From Polyangiaceae bacterium (GTDB taxonomy: Bacteria > Myxococcota_A > Polyangia > Polyangiales > Polyangiaceae), in assembly GCA_020633235.1 (NCBI GenBank), contig JACKEA010000002.1:186001-250000 (forward strand): a stretch of DNA of 64,000 nucleotides, in the 5' to 3' direction. The translations under genes were made by a program, and so were the position numbers. This document shows, piece after piece, positions 50,834 through 58,947 of this stretch (its first letter is position 1; each line of letters starts with the position of its first letter). A model generated the notes under the pieces. The model saw nothing but the letters and a program-made list of their open reading frames with translations, had not been told where the DNA came from and searched no databases.

Positions 50834-52033
50834 ATGGCTTTCGAGATGCTGCGCCTTCGCGGTCGCCTTACTTTGCTGCTCCTCGCCCCAGCGCTGGTCG
50901 TCGGCTGCCTGAAGACTCTCGACGAGTCCAAGATCGGCGCCGCTGACGCCTCCACGGAGGGCGGCTCCGGCGCGACCGGCGGCGACGCCGGCGGCAGCGG
51001 CGGCAGCGGCGGCACCAGCGGCACCGGCGGCACCGGCGGCACCGTCGACTCGGGACCGGATTCTCCCTGGCCCGGCGTCGTGCCCTACGACGCCTCGAAG
51101 TACCCCGTCACGAACCTGGCGAGCACCTCCGCCCGCGCCATCATCAGCGTGGACGACTCGGACGTGTTCCGTACCGAGCTCGACGGCACCTCCGTGCCCC
51201 TGTTCCGCCATCCCATTGCCGGGGGCTCGGGCAACCAAGTGCCCGGCTTCACCCTCGAGCGCCCGCAGGCCATGGTCGCGCCCACGGGCTCGATCTCGGT
51301 GTTCGTGGTGGGCGGCACGGACCAGGGCGGCGGCACTCTGGTGCGCGTGCCCAAGGCCGGCGGCGCCGCCGAGAGCATCACGCCGCAGACGCCCATCGAG
51401 CTCGCCGTCGGCATCGCCGCCGCGGCGGACGGCTACGCCTACGTGAGCACCAAGGCGATCGCGCAGAACACCACGGCGCTCCTGCGCTTCCAGCTCACGG
51501 CCGGCGCCACCACCGGGGAAACCCTGTACGTGACGGCGGACGGCAACGAGTCCGGTGGCGACGTGGTGGTCACCGGCGGCTGCGTGTACTGGGTCAGCAA
51601 CGGCGACGTGTGGGGCATCCCCACCACCGGCGGCGCGCGGCTGGCGGCGCTCTCCACCGCGATCACGGATGCGGTGGGCGTGGCAGCGGACGCCGTGTAC
51701 CTCTACTACACGCGGGCGGGCGGCAGCGTGTGGCGCAAGAAGGTGAGCACGGCCTGCGACTCGGGCAGCTCGGTGGAAGAGAAGCTCACGGAAGGCTTCA
51801 CCGGCATTGGCGATCTGGTGACCTACGAGGGCAAGCTGGCCTGGACGGCGGAGGGCGACGTCAGCGCGAACTTCGCCGGCGGCGGCGTGTTCTCGAGCTC
51901 CGCAGCGGGCGGCCAGGTGACGCAAATAGCCCCCGAAGACGACGGCCCGGTGGACATCGCCGCAGCCCCGGCGGACATCGTGTACGCGACCAGCTCCGGG
52001 CTCATCCGCAAGGTCCCGAAGAAGCCCTTGTGA
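50834..52033 (+). CDS. Lipoprotein with beta-propeller-like repeats
   Basis: A 399-residue surface lipoprotein: signal and lipobox RLTLLLLAPALVVGC, then a Gly/Ser/Thr-rich linker (GSGATGGDAGGSGGSGGTSG). The body repeats strands typical of propellers: SARAIISVDDSDVFRTELDG, GSISVFVVGGTDQGGGTLVR, VGIAAAADGYAYVSTKAIAQ, GGCVYWVSNGDVWGIPTTGG, DAVGVAADAVYLYYTRAGGS and DIAAAPADIVYATSSGLIRK. There is no enzymatic motif. It converges with a Ser/Thr kinase gene, with a repeat-family copy right after its stop (52037-52058). Confidence 0.78.
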   Translation: MAFEMLRLRGRLTLLLLAPALVVGCLKTLDESKIGAADASTEGGSGATGGDAGGSGGSGGTSGTGGTGGTVDSGPDSPWPGVVPYDASKYPVTNLASTSARAIISVDDSDVFRTELDGTSVPLFRHPIAGGSGNQVPGFTLERPQAMVAPTGSISVFVVGGTDQGGGTLVRVPKAGGAAESITPQTPIELAVGIAAAADGYAYVSTKAIAQNTTALLRFQLTAGATTGETLYVTADGNESGGDVVVTGGCVYWVSNGDVWGIPTTGGARLAALSTAITDAVGVAADAVYLYYTRAGGSVWRKKVSTACDSGSSVEEKLTEGFTGIGDLVTYEGKLAWTAEGDVSANFAGGGVFSSSAAGGQVTQIAPEDDGPVDIAAAPADIVYATSSGLIRKVPKKPL

Positions 52034-52036
52034 GCC

Positions 52037-52058
52037 GTTTCCGCGGCGCAGCGACAAG
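52037..52058. repeat. Repeat-family copy between convergent genes
   Basis: The plus strand reads GTTTCCGCGGCGCAGCGACAAG; its complement, CTTGTCGCTGCGCCGCGG then AAAC, equals the right-arm type of the 40.4-kb element. It begins four bases after the lipoprotein stop codon. A weak facing arm, CTTGCCGGGGCGGCGCG, lies near 52080. Confidence 0.6.
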
Positions 52059-52111
52059 ATCTGTCAGCTGACCGAGGGTCTTGCCGGGGCGGCGCGATCC
52101 CCGGCGCGCCG

Positions 52112-53788
52112 CTATTCGTAGGGGTTGGAACGCGGAGGCGCGGTCGTCGTGGCCGGCGGGGGCTTCTTCGGTTGCACGGGCGGCGCGGTCTTCGCGGGGG
52201 GCGGCTTCCAGCTCTTCGGCCTGGGCTGCGTCTTGGCCTTCTCGACGCCCGCATCCGCCTGCTCGTCCAGGTTCAGCTTGGGAACGCCGGGGTCGTCTTG
52301 CACCTGAGGCGCGGGCGCGAGGGGCGCCTCTTGCGGAGCCGCGGAGGCCGCCGGCATGCTCACGATGGTCGTGGTGCGCACCCGTGGGTTGACGATGAAG
52401 AACACGGCAACGCCGAGAGCCACCGCCAAGCCCAGCACGCCGATCACGTAGCCGCCGATACCGCCGCGCTTGACGACCACGGTTCCACCGGTGGGATACG
52501 ACACCTGGCTCAGCTGCGAGTGACCGGTGTGCGACACCTCACCGCCGGTGCCGTAGTGGAGCCCCGCGGGTCGCGTGCCGCTCATGCCCTGATGCGAAGG
52601 TCCGCTGGGCGTGAAGTTGGGAACGCTGACGTTGCTCACGCTCCCGACGTTGCTGACGCTGCTCGGGTGACTGGGGTCCGTGACGGCGCTCACACCGGTG
52701 ACGCTGGCGTGATCCGGCGGCACGGCGCTGGCGAGCGGATCACTGGGCGGAACGTTGCTGCCCACCGGCGCGTCGCCGTCGATGGCTCGGAGTGCGGAGC
52801 GGATGGCCTTGCGGCGCTGTTCGATGCGCCCGCCCAGCACCTTCTTGAGCAGGTTGGCGATGCCGGCGCGGGGCACCACCACGCGCTCCGCCTTGAGGTA
52901 GCTCTCGAGGGCGTGCTGCAGCTCTTCCGCCGTCTGGAAGCGCTTCTGGACGTCCCGCTCCAGGGCCCTCAGCACGATGCCTTCGAGCTCTTTCGGATAG
53001 CGTTTGTCGATGCTGCTGGGCTGAGGGATCTTGCCGCTGACCACCAGGTGCAGCGTCTCGGCGTCGTGCTCGCCCCGGAACAGCCGCCGCCCGGTGGTGA
53101 GCTCGAACAGCACGATGCCCAGCGCGAATACGTCGGCACGACGATCCACCTTCTTGGCCATCGCCTGCTCCGGCGACATGTAACCGAACTTGCCCTTGAG
53201 CTGGCCGGCGCTGGTGGCCTCGCTCACGCGCCCCATGGCCTTGGCGACACCGAAGTCCACCAGCTTGATGCCGCCATCCACGCCGATCAGGATGTTGTGC
53301 GGCGACACGTCGCGGTGAACGACGTTCATCAGCTCGCCCTTGTCGTCCCGGAGCTCGTGTGCGGCGTGCAATCCCGCCGCTGCGTCGGCGATGATCCGCA
53401 CCGCCATCTCCGCCGGGATTGGACGGCGCTTGCCGGCTTCCGCGATCACGGCGTGGAGCGAGTCCCCTTCCACCCACTCCATGGCGAGGAACATCACGCC
53501 GCGGTCTTCCCCCGGCTCGTACACGTCCACCACGTTCTTGTGGCGGATCATTCGGATGATGCGTCCTTCGTCGAGGAACATCTTGACGAAGTCGTCATCC
53601 GAGGCGAGGTCGCTCAGGATCGCTTTCACCGCGACGAGGCGATCTTGCTGCCGCGTCTCGCCGCGCTCCCGCGCCACCCACACCGTGGCCATCCCACCGC
53701 GACCGATCCGAAGCAGAAGCTCGTAACGGCCCAAGCGCGTACCGCGCTTGAGATCTTCGGGGGCGGTGGAAAAATCTACGGATTGCAC
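52112..53788 (-). CDS. Ser/Thr protein kinase, single-TM
   Basis: A 558-residue Hanks-type kinase read from GTG 53788. The kinase domain is at ~20-290, with RYELLLRIGRGGMATVWVAR, ATP lysine in LVAVKAIL, HRDVSPHNILI (the bacterial variant of HRDxKxxN), VDFGVAKAMGR and KGKFGYMSPEQAMAKKVDR. A Ser/Val/Pro-rich cytoplasmic linker contains short repeats (VSNVGSVSNVSVPNFT) and is followed by one TM helix (IGVLGLAVALGVAVFFIV, ~445-462). A ~90-residue outer tail is Pro/Lys-rich (PPPAKTAPPVQPKKPPPATT). The tail has no sensor domain, so signals may be read through protein contacts or cell-wall binding. The Lys-to-Ser change in the catalytic loop is common in this kinase group. Confidence 0.9.
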   Translation of the reverse strand: MQSVDFSTAPEDLKRGTRLGRYELLLRIGRGGMATVWVARERGETRQQDRLVAVKAILSDLASDDDFVKMFLDEGRIIRMIRHKNVVDVYEPGEDRGVMFLAMEWVEGDSLHAVIAEAGKRRPIPAEMAVRIIADAAAGLHAAHELRDDKGELMNVVHRDVSPHNILIGVDGGIKLVDFGVAKAMGRVSEATSAGQLKGKFGYMSPEQAMAKKVDRRADVFALGIVLFELTTGRRLFRGEHDAETLHLVVSGKIPQPSSIDKRYPKELEGIVLRALERDVQKRFQTAEELQHALESYLKAERVVVPRAGIANLLKKVLGGRIEQRRKAIRSALRAIDGDAPVGSNVPPSDPLASAVPPDHASVTGVSAVTDPSHPSSVSNVGSVSNVSVPNFTPSGPSHQGMSGTRPAGLHYGTGGEVSHTGHSQLSQVSYPTGGTVVVKRGGIGGYVIGVLGLAVALGVAVFFIVNPRVRTTTIVSMPAASAAPQEAPLAPAPQVQDDPGVPKLNLDEQADAGVEKAKTQPRPKSWKPPPAKTAPPVQPKKPPPATTTAPPRSNPYE

Positions 53789-53942
53789 GGGCTGCCTGCT
53801 CGGAGGGCTGCTCCAGCGGCTAGTTTACCAATCAACGCGTGATTTGGCCCGCTCCCGGCCCGTGCCGTCAAGGCGACCCCGCGCCTACATCGTATCCTGG
53901 CGCTTTCGGTCGGCTCGGAGAGGTGCTAGCAGGCCGACCTCG

Positions 53943-54383
53943 ATGCCTACTCTGAAAGAGATCGCCGCCCAAGGAGACAAGCGCCAGACCGTGGTCCGCG
54001 AGGCCTGCACGGTCCTCGACCAGGAGGTCGCGGACAAGTCCGGGGTCACTGGCTTGGCCATCAAAGGCGCGTACAAGATCGTCCAAGGCGTGAAACCCGG
54101 CTTCGTGCCGGAGGTGGTCGACCACCTGCTGGACGACTTCTTGGACGCCCTCGACCCCCTGTATCAGGAGGCCCTGGAGCAGCAGAAGAAGCCCAGCGTC
54201 CACTTGGTAGAGCAGAAGGGCCGCATGGCGGACGCGCTGCTGGCCATCACCGACAAGCGGGCGGAAAACGCCCAGCGAAAGGCCATCAAGAAGGCCTACG
54301 AGAAGCTCCGACCCTCCGCCAAGAAGCACGTGGAGGCGGCGGCCCCCCGCCTGGGCGAGATGCTCGATCGCCACGCTCCCTGA
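53943..54383 (+). CDS. DUF6918-like helical protein
   Basis: A 146-residue soluble helical protein that I associate with DUF6918 (known also from mycobacteria; function unknown). It begins MPTLKEIAAQGDKRQTVVRE, then LDQEVADKSGVTGLAIKGAY, KPGFVPEVVDHLLDDFLDAL, ALLAITDKRAENAQRKAIKK, AYEKLRPSAKKHVEAAAPRL and a final GEMLDRHAP. This series of helices fits the family end to end. ATG 53943 gives the standard start; an upstream extension would be antisense to the kinase. It lies ahead of korAB with its own ~160-base gap. Confidence 0.78.
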   Translation: MPTLKEIAAQGDKRQTVVREACTVLDQEVADKSGVTGLAIKGAYKIVQGVKPGFVPEVVDHLLDDFLDALDPLYQEALEQQKKPSVHLVEQKGRMADALLAITDKRAENAQRKAIKKAYEKLRPSAKKHVEAAAPRLGEMLDRHAP

Positions 54384-54393
54384 GCCAACCTGC

Positions 54394-54422
54394 TTGACAA
54401 CCGTCCAGATGCGGAGAATGTG
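54394..54422 (+). promoter_or_regulatory. Possible promoter of korAB
   Basis: A perfect -35 TTGACA at 54394-54399, with an AT-richer GAGAATGTGA stretch about 15-18 bases downstream that could serve as a -10. It is 130-150 bases upstream of the korA ATG. The -10 match is poor, so this is tentative. Confidence 0.35.
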
Positions 54423-54546
54423 ACGCTCCGAGACTCCGGTGGTAGCACGCCGGGGTTTCGGGACGGCCGCATGGCCGCCCCTCGTTCGAGGCAGCGCCGG
54501 GTCGGGAGCCGCGCCGCCAATCCAGGAAAGTGAGTATTCGACGAGG

Positions 54547-56418
54547 ATGGCAAACGCACAGCCCGTGTCCCAGCGAGATTCCGGGGAGTCCGATCCGGAA
54601 CAGCTTCAAGGTGCCGTCGTTCGATTCGCTGGGGACTCCGGCGATGGCATGCAGGTTACCGGTTCGCAGTTCACCGTCGCCGCAGCCCTCGCCGGCAACG
54701 ACCTCGCGACCTTTCCCGACTTCCCCGCGGAGATCCGCGCGCCCGCAGGTACCACCTACGGAGTGTCGGGGTTCCAGATCAACTTCGCCGCTCGGGACGT
54801 GTTCACGCCCGGGGATCGGCCCGACGTGCTCGTGGCCATGAACCCCGCGGCCCTGAAGACGAACATCCGCGACCTCAAGCGCGGCGGCTTGCTGATCGTC
54901 AACAGCGGCGCCTTCAGCAACACCAACCTGAAGAAGGCCGGCTACGAGAAGAGCCCGCTGGATGACGGATCGCTGGACGGCTACGCCGTGATCGCCATCG
55001 ACATCACCAAGCAAACGGTGGCAGCGGTGGAGGGCACTGGGGTCAGCAGCAAGGAAGCCAACCGCTGCAAGAACTTCTGGACCTTGGGTCTGATGTTCTG
55101 GATCTACGGCCGCGACATGGCGCCCACGATCAAGTGGATCGAGAGCAAGTTCCACTCCCGGCCGGAGATCGTGGATGCCAACGTGGCGGCGCTCAAGGCC
55201 GGCCACGCCTACGGCGAGACCACGGAGATCAGCCACTACCGCTACGAGGTCCCCGCCGCTCCGGTGGCGCCCGGTCGCTATCGCAACATCGGTGGCAACG
55301 TGGCGCTGGCCTGGGGTCTGGTGGCCGCCGCGGAGATCACCGGTCGCCCGGTGTTGCTCGGCGCCTATCCCATCACCCCCGCCAGCGACGTGCTGCACGA
55401 GCTCAGCAAGTTCAAGCACTTCGGCGTGACCACCATCCAGGCCGAGGACGAGATCGCGGCCGTGTGCCTGTCGATCGGCGCCGCCTACGCGGGCAACATC
55501 GCCGTCACCACCTCCAGCGGTCCCGGCATTGCCCTCAAGGGCGAGGCGCTGGGCTTGGCGGTGGCCACGGAGCTGCCCCTCGTGGTGGTGAACATCCAGC
55601 GCGGCGGTCCCAGCACGGGGCTTCCCACCAAGACGGAGCAGGCGGATCTCTTCCAGGCCATGTACGGCCGCAACGGTGAAGCGCCGATGTGCGTGCTGGC
55701 GGCGTCCACCCCGGGCAACTGCTTCCACATGGCGCTGGAGGCGGTGCGCATCGCGGTCAAATACATGACCCCGGTGATCCTGCTCACCGACGGCTACCTC
55801 GCCAACGGCGCGGAGCCCTGGAAGATCCCCGACGTGAGCGAGCTGCCCAAGATCGAGGTGAGCTACCGCACGGATCCCGAGGGTTTCCACCCGTTCCTGC
55901 GGGACGAAAAGACGCTGGCGCGGCCCTGGGCCATCCCCGGCACGCCGGGCCTGCTCCACCGCATCGGCGGCCTCGAGAAGGACTACAACAGCGGTCACAT
56001 CTCCTACGACCCGGACAACCACGAGCTGATGAGCAAGACGCGGGCGGCGAAGATCGCGAACATCGCGAACGACGTCCCGGAGCTCGGCATCGAGGTCGGG
56101 GACGAGAGCGGCAAGCTCTTGGTGCTGGGCTGGGGCTCCACCTATGGCGCCATCCGCGAGGCCGTGCAGCGCTCGCGGGATCGCGGCCTGTCCGTGTCCC
56201 ACGCGCACCTCCACTACCTGAACCCCTTGCCCAAAAACCTCGGGGACGTGCTTTCGCGCTTCGAGCGCGTGCTCATCCCGGAGATGAACATGGGTCAGCT
56301 CGTCCACATCATCCGCGGTCAGTACCTGGTACCGGCGGAGAGTTATCCGAAGATCCAAGGGCAGCCGTTCAAGATCGACGAGATCGAGGACCGCATTCGC
56401 CAGACGATGGAGAGCTGA
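54547..56418 (+). CDS. korA: 2-oxoglutarate (2-oxoacid):ferredoxin oxidoreductase, alpha subunit (gamma-alpha fusion)
   Basis: A 623-residue subunit of a CoA-acylating 2-oxoacid:acceptor oxidoreductase. The gamma domain is N-terminal (RFAGDSGDGMQVTGSQFTVA, FPDFPAEIRAPAGTTYGVSG). The alpha (pyrimidine-binding) domain starts about residue 245 (GNVALAWGLVAAAEITGRPV, LLGAYPITPASDVLHELSKF, QAEDEIAAVCLSIGAAYAGN, TSSGPGIALKGEALGLAVAT, QRGGPSTGLPTKTEQADLF). The C-terminal transketolase-like part contains LLVLGWGSTYGAIREAVQRS. This gamma-alpha arrangement is typical of KorA in aerobic bacteria, where it replaces or supplements 2-oxoglutarate dehydrogenase. ATG 54547. korB starts 3 bases after its stop. 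Confidence 0.93.
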   Translation: MANAQPVSQRDSGESDPEQLQGAVVRFAGDSGDGMQVTGSQFTVAAALAGNDLATFPDFPAEIRAPAGTTYGVSGFQINFAARDVFTPGDRPDVLVAMNPAALKTNIRDLKRGGLLIVNSGAFSNTNLKKAGYEKSPLDDGSLDGYAVIAIDITKQTVAAVEGTGVSSKEANRCKNFWTLGLMFWIYGRDMAPTIKWIESKFHSRPEIVDANVAALKAGHAYGETTEISHYRYEVPAAPVAPGRYRNIGGNVALAWGLVAAAEITGRPVLLGAYPITPASDVLHELSKFKHFGVTTIQAEDEIAAVCLSIGAAYAGNIAVTTSSGPGIALKGEALGLAVATELPLVVVNIQRGGPSTGLPTKTEQADLFQAMYGRNGEAPMCVLAASTPGNCFHMALEAVRIAVKYMTPVILLTDGYLANGAEPWKIPDVSELPKIEVSYRTDPEGFHPFLRDEKTLARPWAIPGTPGLLHRIGGLEKDYNSGHISYDPDNHELMSKTRAAKIANIANDVPELGIEVGDESGKLLVLGWGSTYGAIREAVQRSRDRGLSVSHAHLHYLNPLPKNLGDVLSRFERVLIPEMNMGQLVHIIRGQYLVPAESYPKIQGQPFKIDEIEDRIRQTMES

Positions 56419-56420
56419 GC

Positions 56421-57443
56421 ATGTCGAACGTGATTCAAACGGAAAAGCTCACCAAGAAGGACTTCGCCACGGACCAAGACGTCCGCTGGTGTCCGGGCTG
56501 CGGCGACTACTCGATCCTCGCGAACGTCCAGAAGGTGATGCCGGAGCTGGGCGTCGCCCGAGAAAACATCGTGTTCGTCAGCGGAATCGGCTGCTCCAGC
56601 CGCTTTCCCTACTACATGAACACCTACGGCTTTCACACCATCCACGGGCGCGCGCCAGCCATCGCCATGGGCGTGAAGGTCGCCAACCCCGATCTCAGCG
56701 TGTGGATCGTCACCGGGGACGGCGACGGCCTGAGCATCGGTGGCAACCACCTGATGCACTGCCTGCGGCGCAACCTGGACGTGAACATCCTGATGTTCAA
56801 CAACCGCATCTACGGCCTCACCAAGGGTCAGTACTCGCCCACCAGCGAGTTCGGAAAGGTCACCAAGAGCTCCCCCACGGGCTCGGCGGACTTCCCGGTG
56901 GATCCCTGCACCTTCGCCATCGGCTGCTCCGGCAGCTTCGTGGCGCGCTCCATCGACACGGACGCCGGACACTTGAGCGACATGATTCGACGCGCCGCCC
57001 AGCACACCGGCGCGTCGTTCATCGAGATCTATCAGAACTGCAACGTGTTCAACGACGGCGCCTTCGACGCCTTCCGCGACAAGGCCAACATGGCGGACGC
57101 CCTGCTGCGGGTGGAGCACGAGAAGCCCTTGCTCTTCGGCAAGGAGAAGAACAAGGGCCTGCGCATCGACCCGCGCACCTTCGGCCTCGAGGTAGTGACC
57201 CTGGGAGAGAACGGCATCACCGAGAAGGACATCATCGTGCACGACGAGACCAACGCGACCCTGGCGTACATGCTCGCGCGCATGCCCTTCCCCAAGTTCC
57301 CCGTCACGGTCGGCGTGCTGTACGCCTCCGATCGGCCCACCTACGACGCGACCGTCACCTCCCAGCGGGAGGCCACCCAGAAGAAGCTCGGCAAGGGCAG
57401 CCTGGAGAAGCTCTTGAACTCCGGCAACACCTGGACCGTCTGA
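56421..57443 (+). CDS. korB: 2-oxoglutarate (2-oxoacid):ferredoxin oxidoreductase, beta subunit
   Basis: The thiamine-diphosphate subunit, 340 residues. CPGCGDYSIL carries two cysteines near the N-terminus; the TPP-binding motif is WIVTGDGDGLSIGGNHLMHC (GDGD...), with LMFNNRIYGLTKGQYSPTSE, VSGIGCSSRFPYYMNTYGFH and IHGRAPAIAMGVKVANPDL before it. No extra ferredoxin domain is present, so an external [4Fe-4S] ferredoxin acceptor is expected. It forms the enzyme with korA immediately upstream and ends at a good intrinsic terminator. Confidence 0.94.
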   Translation: MSNVIQTEKLTKKDFATDQDVRWCPGCGDYSILANVQKVMPELGVARENIVFVSGIGCSSRFPYYMNTYGFHTIHGRAPAIAMGVKVANPDLSVWIVTGDGDGLSIGGNHLMHCLRRNLDVNILMFNNRIYGLTKGQYSPTSEFGKVTKSSPTGSADFPVDPCTFAIGCSGSFVARSIDTDAGHLSDMIRRAAQHTGASFIEIYQNCNVFNDGAFDAFRDKANMADALLRVEHEKPLLFGKEKNKGLRIDPRTFGLEVVTLGENGITEKDIIVHDETNATLAYMLARMPFPKFPVTVGVLYASDRPTYDATVTSQREATQKKLGKGSLEKLLNSGNTWTV

Positions 57444-57462
57444 GCGTCACGCTCGAGCAAAG

Positions 57463-57500
57463 CGCCACCGGGATCCCCTCCCGGTGGCGTTCTTCATTTT
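57463..57500 (+). terminator. Intrinsic terminator after korAB
   Basis: A perfect 10-bp stem, CGCCACCGGG (57463-57472) and CCCGGTGGCG (57480-57489), with a 7-base loop, followed by TTCTTCATTTTT. Confidence 0.88.
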
Positions 57501-57524
57501 TGTCGGTTCGGCGCGGAACCGCGC
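57498..57524. repeat. Repeat-family copy, self-complementary form
   Basis: TTTTGTCGGTTCGGCGCGG then AACCGCGC. CGGTTC and GAACCG pair around GGCGCG, making a compact hairpin. It lies between the korAB terminator and the stop of the convergent lipoprotein gene. The 18 bases TTCGGCGCGGAACCGCGC recur exactly at 58047-58064 on the other side of that gene. Confidence 0.65.
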
Positions 57525-57534
57525 TCCCTGGCCT

Positions 57535-58035
57535 CTACTCGGTAGCAGCGTCCGGTGTGTCGGCGTCTACTCCCGCGTCGATCTGCGACGCGGGAAAGCT
57601 CACCTCGCACTTTCCAGCGTTGCAGACCGCGGATGGAATCCCTGAATCAAGGCACTCGGGATACCACCGCGCGTTCTGCTTGCATGTGGTGCATGGCAAG
57701 CTCGCAATCTGCCACAGGCCGTCGACGGCATCTGCGCGCACGGCGAGGGTGCACCATCCCTGACACTCTTGGATGTGAAAGGAGTCGACCACTGTGCAGT
57801 CCGCGTCGAGCGTGCACGGCGCTTGTGAAGCGAGGTAGTCGGCCAGGGTCTTCTTGACGGCGTCCGCGTTTGGAACGCACACCGCAGCTCCCGCTGCTCC
57901 CCCTGACCCACCAGCGCCGCTCGTTGCACCTCCTCCGCCGCCGCCCTCGGGCGCATTGCGTCCATTGGACGCGCAAGCCGACGCCATCCAAAGCACCGCA
58001 GCTCCAACCAGTGTCAGAGCTACTCTCGCTTTCAT
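57535..58035 (-). CDS. Small Cys-rich lipoprotein
   Basis: A 166-residue lipoprotein: signal ALTLVGAAVLWMASAC with the lipobox Cys, then a Gly/Ala/Ser linker (EGGGGGGATSGAGGSGGAAG). The body has eight paired-looking cysteines (QAPCTLDADCTVVDSFHIQE, CQGWCTLAV, LPCTTCKQNA, PECLDSG, VCNAGKCEVSF) and an Asp/Ala tail (DAGVDADTPDAATE). The pattern resembles small secreted Cys-rich domains stabilised by disulfides. It is flanked by two identical 18-bp repeat copies. Function unknown. Confidence 0.76.
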   Translation of the reverse strand: MKARVALTLVGAAVLWMASACASNGRNAPEGGGGGGATSGAGGSGGAAGAAVCVPNADAVKKTLADYLASQAPCTLDADCTVVDSFHIQECQGWCTLAVRADAVDGLWQIASLPCTTCKQNARWYPECLDSGIPSAVCNAGKCEVSFPASQIDAGVDADTPDAATE

Positions 58036-58046
58036 CCCTGGTCTAC

Positions 58047-58064
58047 TTCGGCGCGGAACCGCGC
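58047..58064. repeat. Repeat-family copy, identical to the one at 57507-57524
   Basis: TTCGGCGCGGAACCGCGC, 540 bases from its identical partner, in the 30-base gap between two same-strand lipoprotein genes. The two copies bracket the 166-residue lipoprotein gene as direct repeats. Confidence 0.65.
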
Positions 58065-58065
58065 G

Positions 58066-58884
58066 CTATCCGCCGCAGGCGAAGCTGCAGACGTTGCCGA
58101 CGCACTGAGCGAGCGGCACGAAGGCGGGCGGCAGCCCGCCCGAAACGCAGTTCGACGCGCACTGGTTCGGGTTCGGCTGCTGCAAGCACTGCTCGATGCA
58201 GAACCACGTCTTGTTGCAGGCCGGGTCCGCCTGGCAGTCGTTCAGCTCCGGGCAGCAGCTCTGATAGATGCACGACGTGCACGGCGTGTTGCCGGGCGGA
58301 CACTTGGGCGGCAGCTGGGGATTGCAGATCCCGTTCGTGCACACGAGCCCATCACAACAGCCGTTGGCGCAGGGCTGTCCGGGGCCGGAGCACACGGGCG
58401 GCGCGATCTCGGAGCAGATGCCGATCTTCGAGCACTTGAGGCCAGGACAGCACGTCGGGTTGAAGTAGTCGCACTTCGCGCCTACCGGAAGGCAGCCGGG
58501 CACGGGGCATTCGCCCGTCGGTCCGCATGTCCCATTGCAGCACGGCGCCACACCACACATCTCCCCCGGGGGCGCACAGGGAGGCGACGCCACCAGGCAT
58601 TGCCCCGCGTAGCACGTCAGAGAATCGCAACAGTCGTACAGATGCGCGCAGGCCGCGCCGGGACCGCCGCATACGGAGCCGCCCGTGCCGCCCGTGCCGC
58701 CCGTGCCACCGACTCCGCCCGTGGCGCCAACGCCGCCCGTGGCGCCAATACCGGCGGTGCCACCGACGCCGCCCGTGGCGCCGGCGCCACCGGTGCCCGC
58801 GCCGCCGTCCGGCGTTTCCAAGAGACTTCGGCTCCCGCAGCCCGAGAGCGCCAGTGCCGTGAAGAAGAGTAGCGCGCGTCGCAT
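58066..58884 (-). CDS. Cys-rich secreted lipoprotein
   Basis: A 272-residue lipoprotein: lipobox in ALLFFTALALSGCGSR, a long GGVGATGG-type Gly/Thr linker, then about 30 cysteines in knot-like units (CGGPGAACAHLYDCCDSL, CYAGQCLVASPPCAPPGEMC, CDYFNPTCCPGLKCSKIGIC, CSGPGQPCANGCCDGLVC, CPPGNTPCTSCIYQSCC). These resemble small disulfide-rich toxin- or dickkopf-like modules seen in myxobacterial surface proteins. Its Gly-linker is encoded by imperfect 9- and 18-bp tandem repeats. ATG 58884 gives the signal peptide. Role unknown, perhaps cell-surface binding. Confidence 0.78.
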   Translation of the reverse strand: MRRALLFFTALALSGCGSRSLLETPDGGAGTGGAGATGGVGGTAGIGATGGVGATGGVGGTGGTGGTGGSVCGGPGAACAHLYDCCDSLTCYAGQCLVASPPCAPPGEMCGVAPCCNGTCGPTGECPVPGCLPVGAKCDYFNPTCCPGLKCSKIGICSEIAPPVCSGPGQPCANGCCDGLVCTNGICNPQLPPKCPPGNTPCTSCIYQSCCPELNDCQADPACNKTWFCIEQCLQQPNPNQCASNCVSGGLPPAFVPLAQCVGNVCSFACGG

Positions 58885-58947
58885 CGCGCCGGAGGATAGC
58901 ACTTGCCCCGACGGCCGTCCGTGACGGGGCTCGCGCCGCCCCGACAT

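Noticed and set aside
54286..56358. Long minus-strand open frame opposite korA
   Set aside because: korA is unmistakable on the plus strand; the antisense product has shadow-frame composition (His/Gly/Val/Ala/Asp-rich, no motif).
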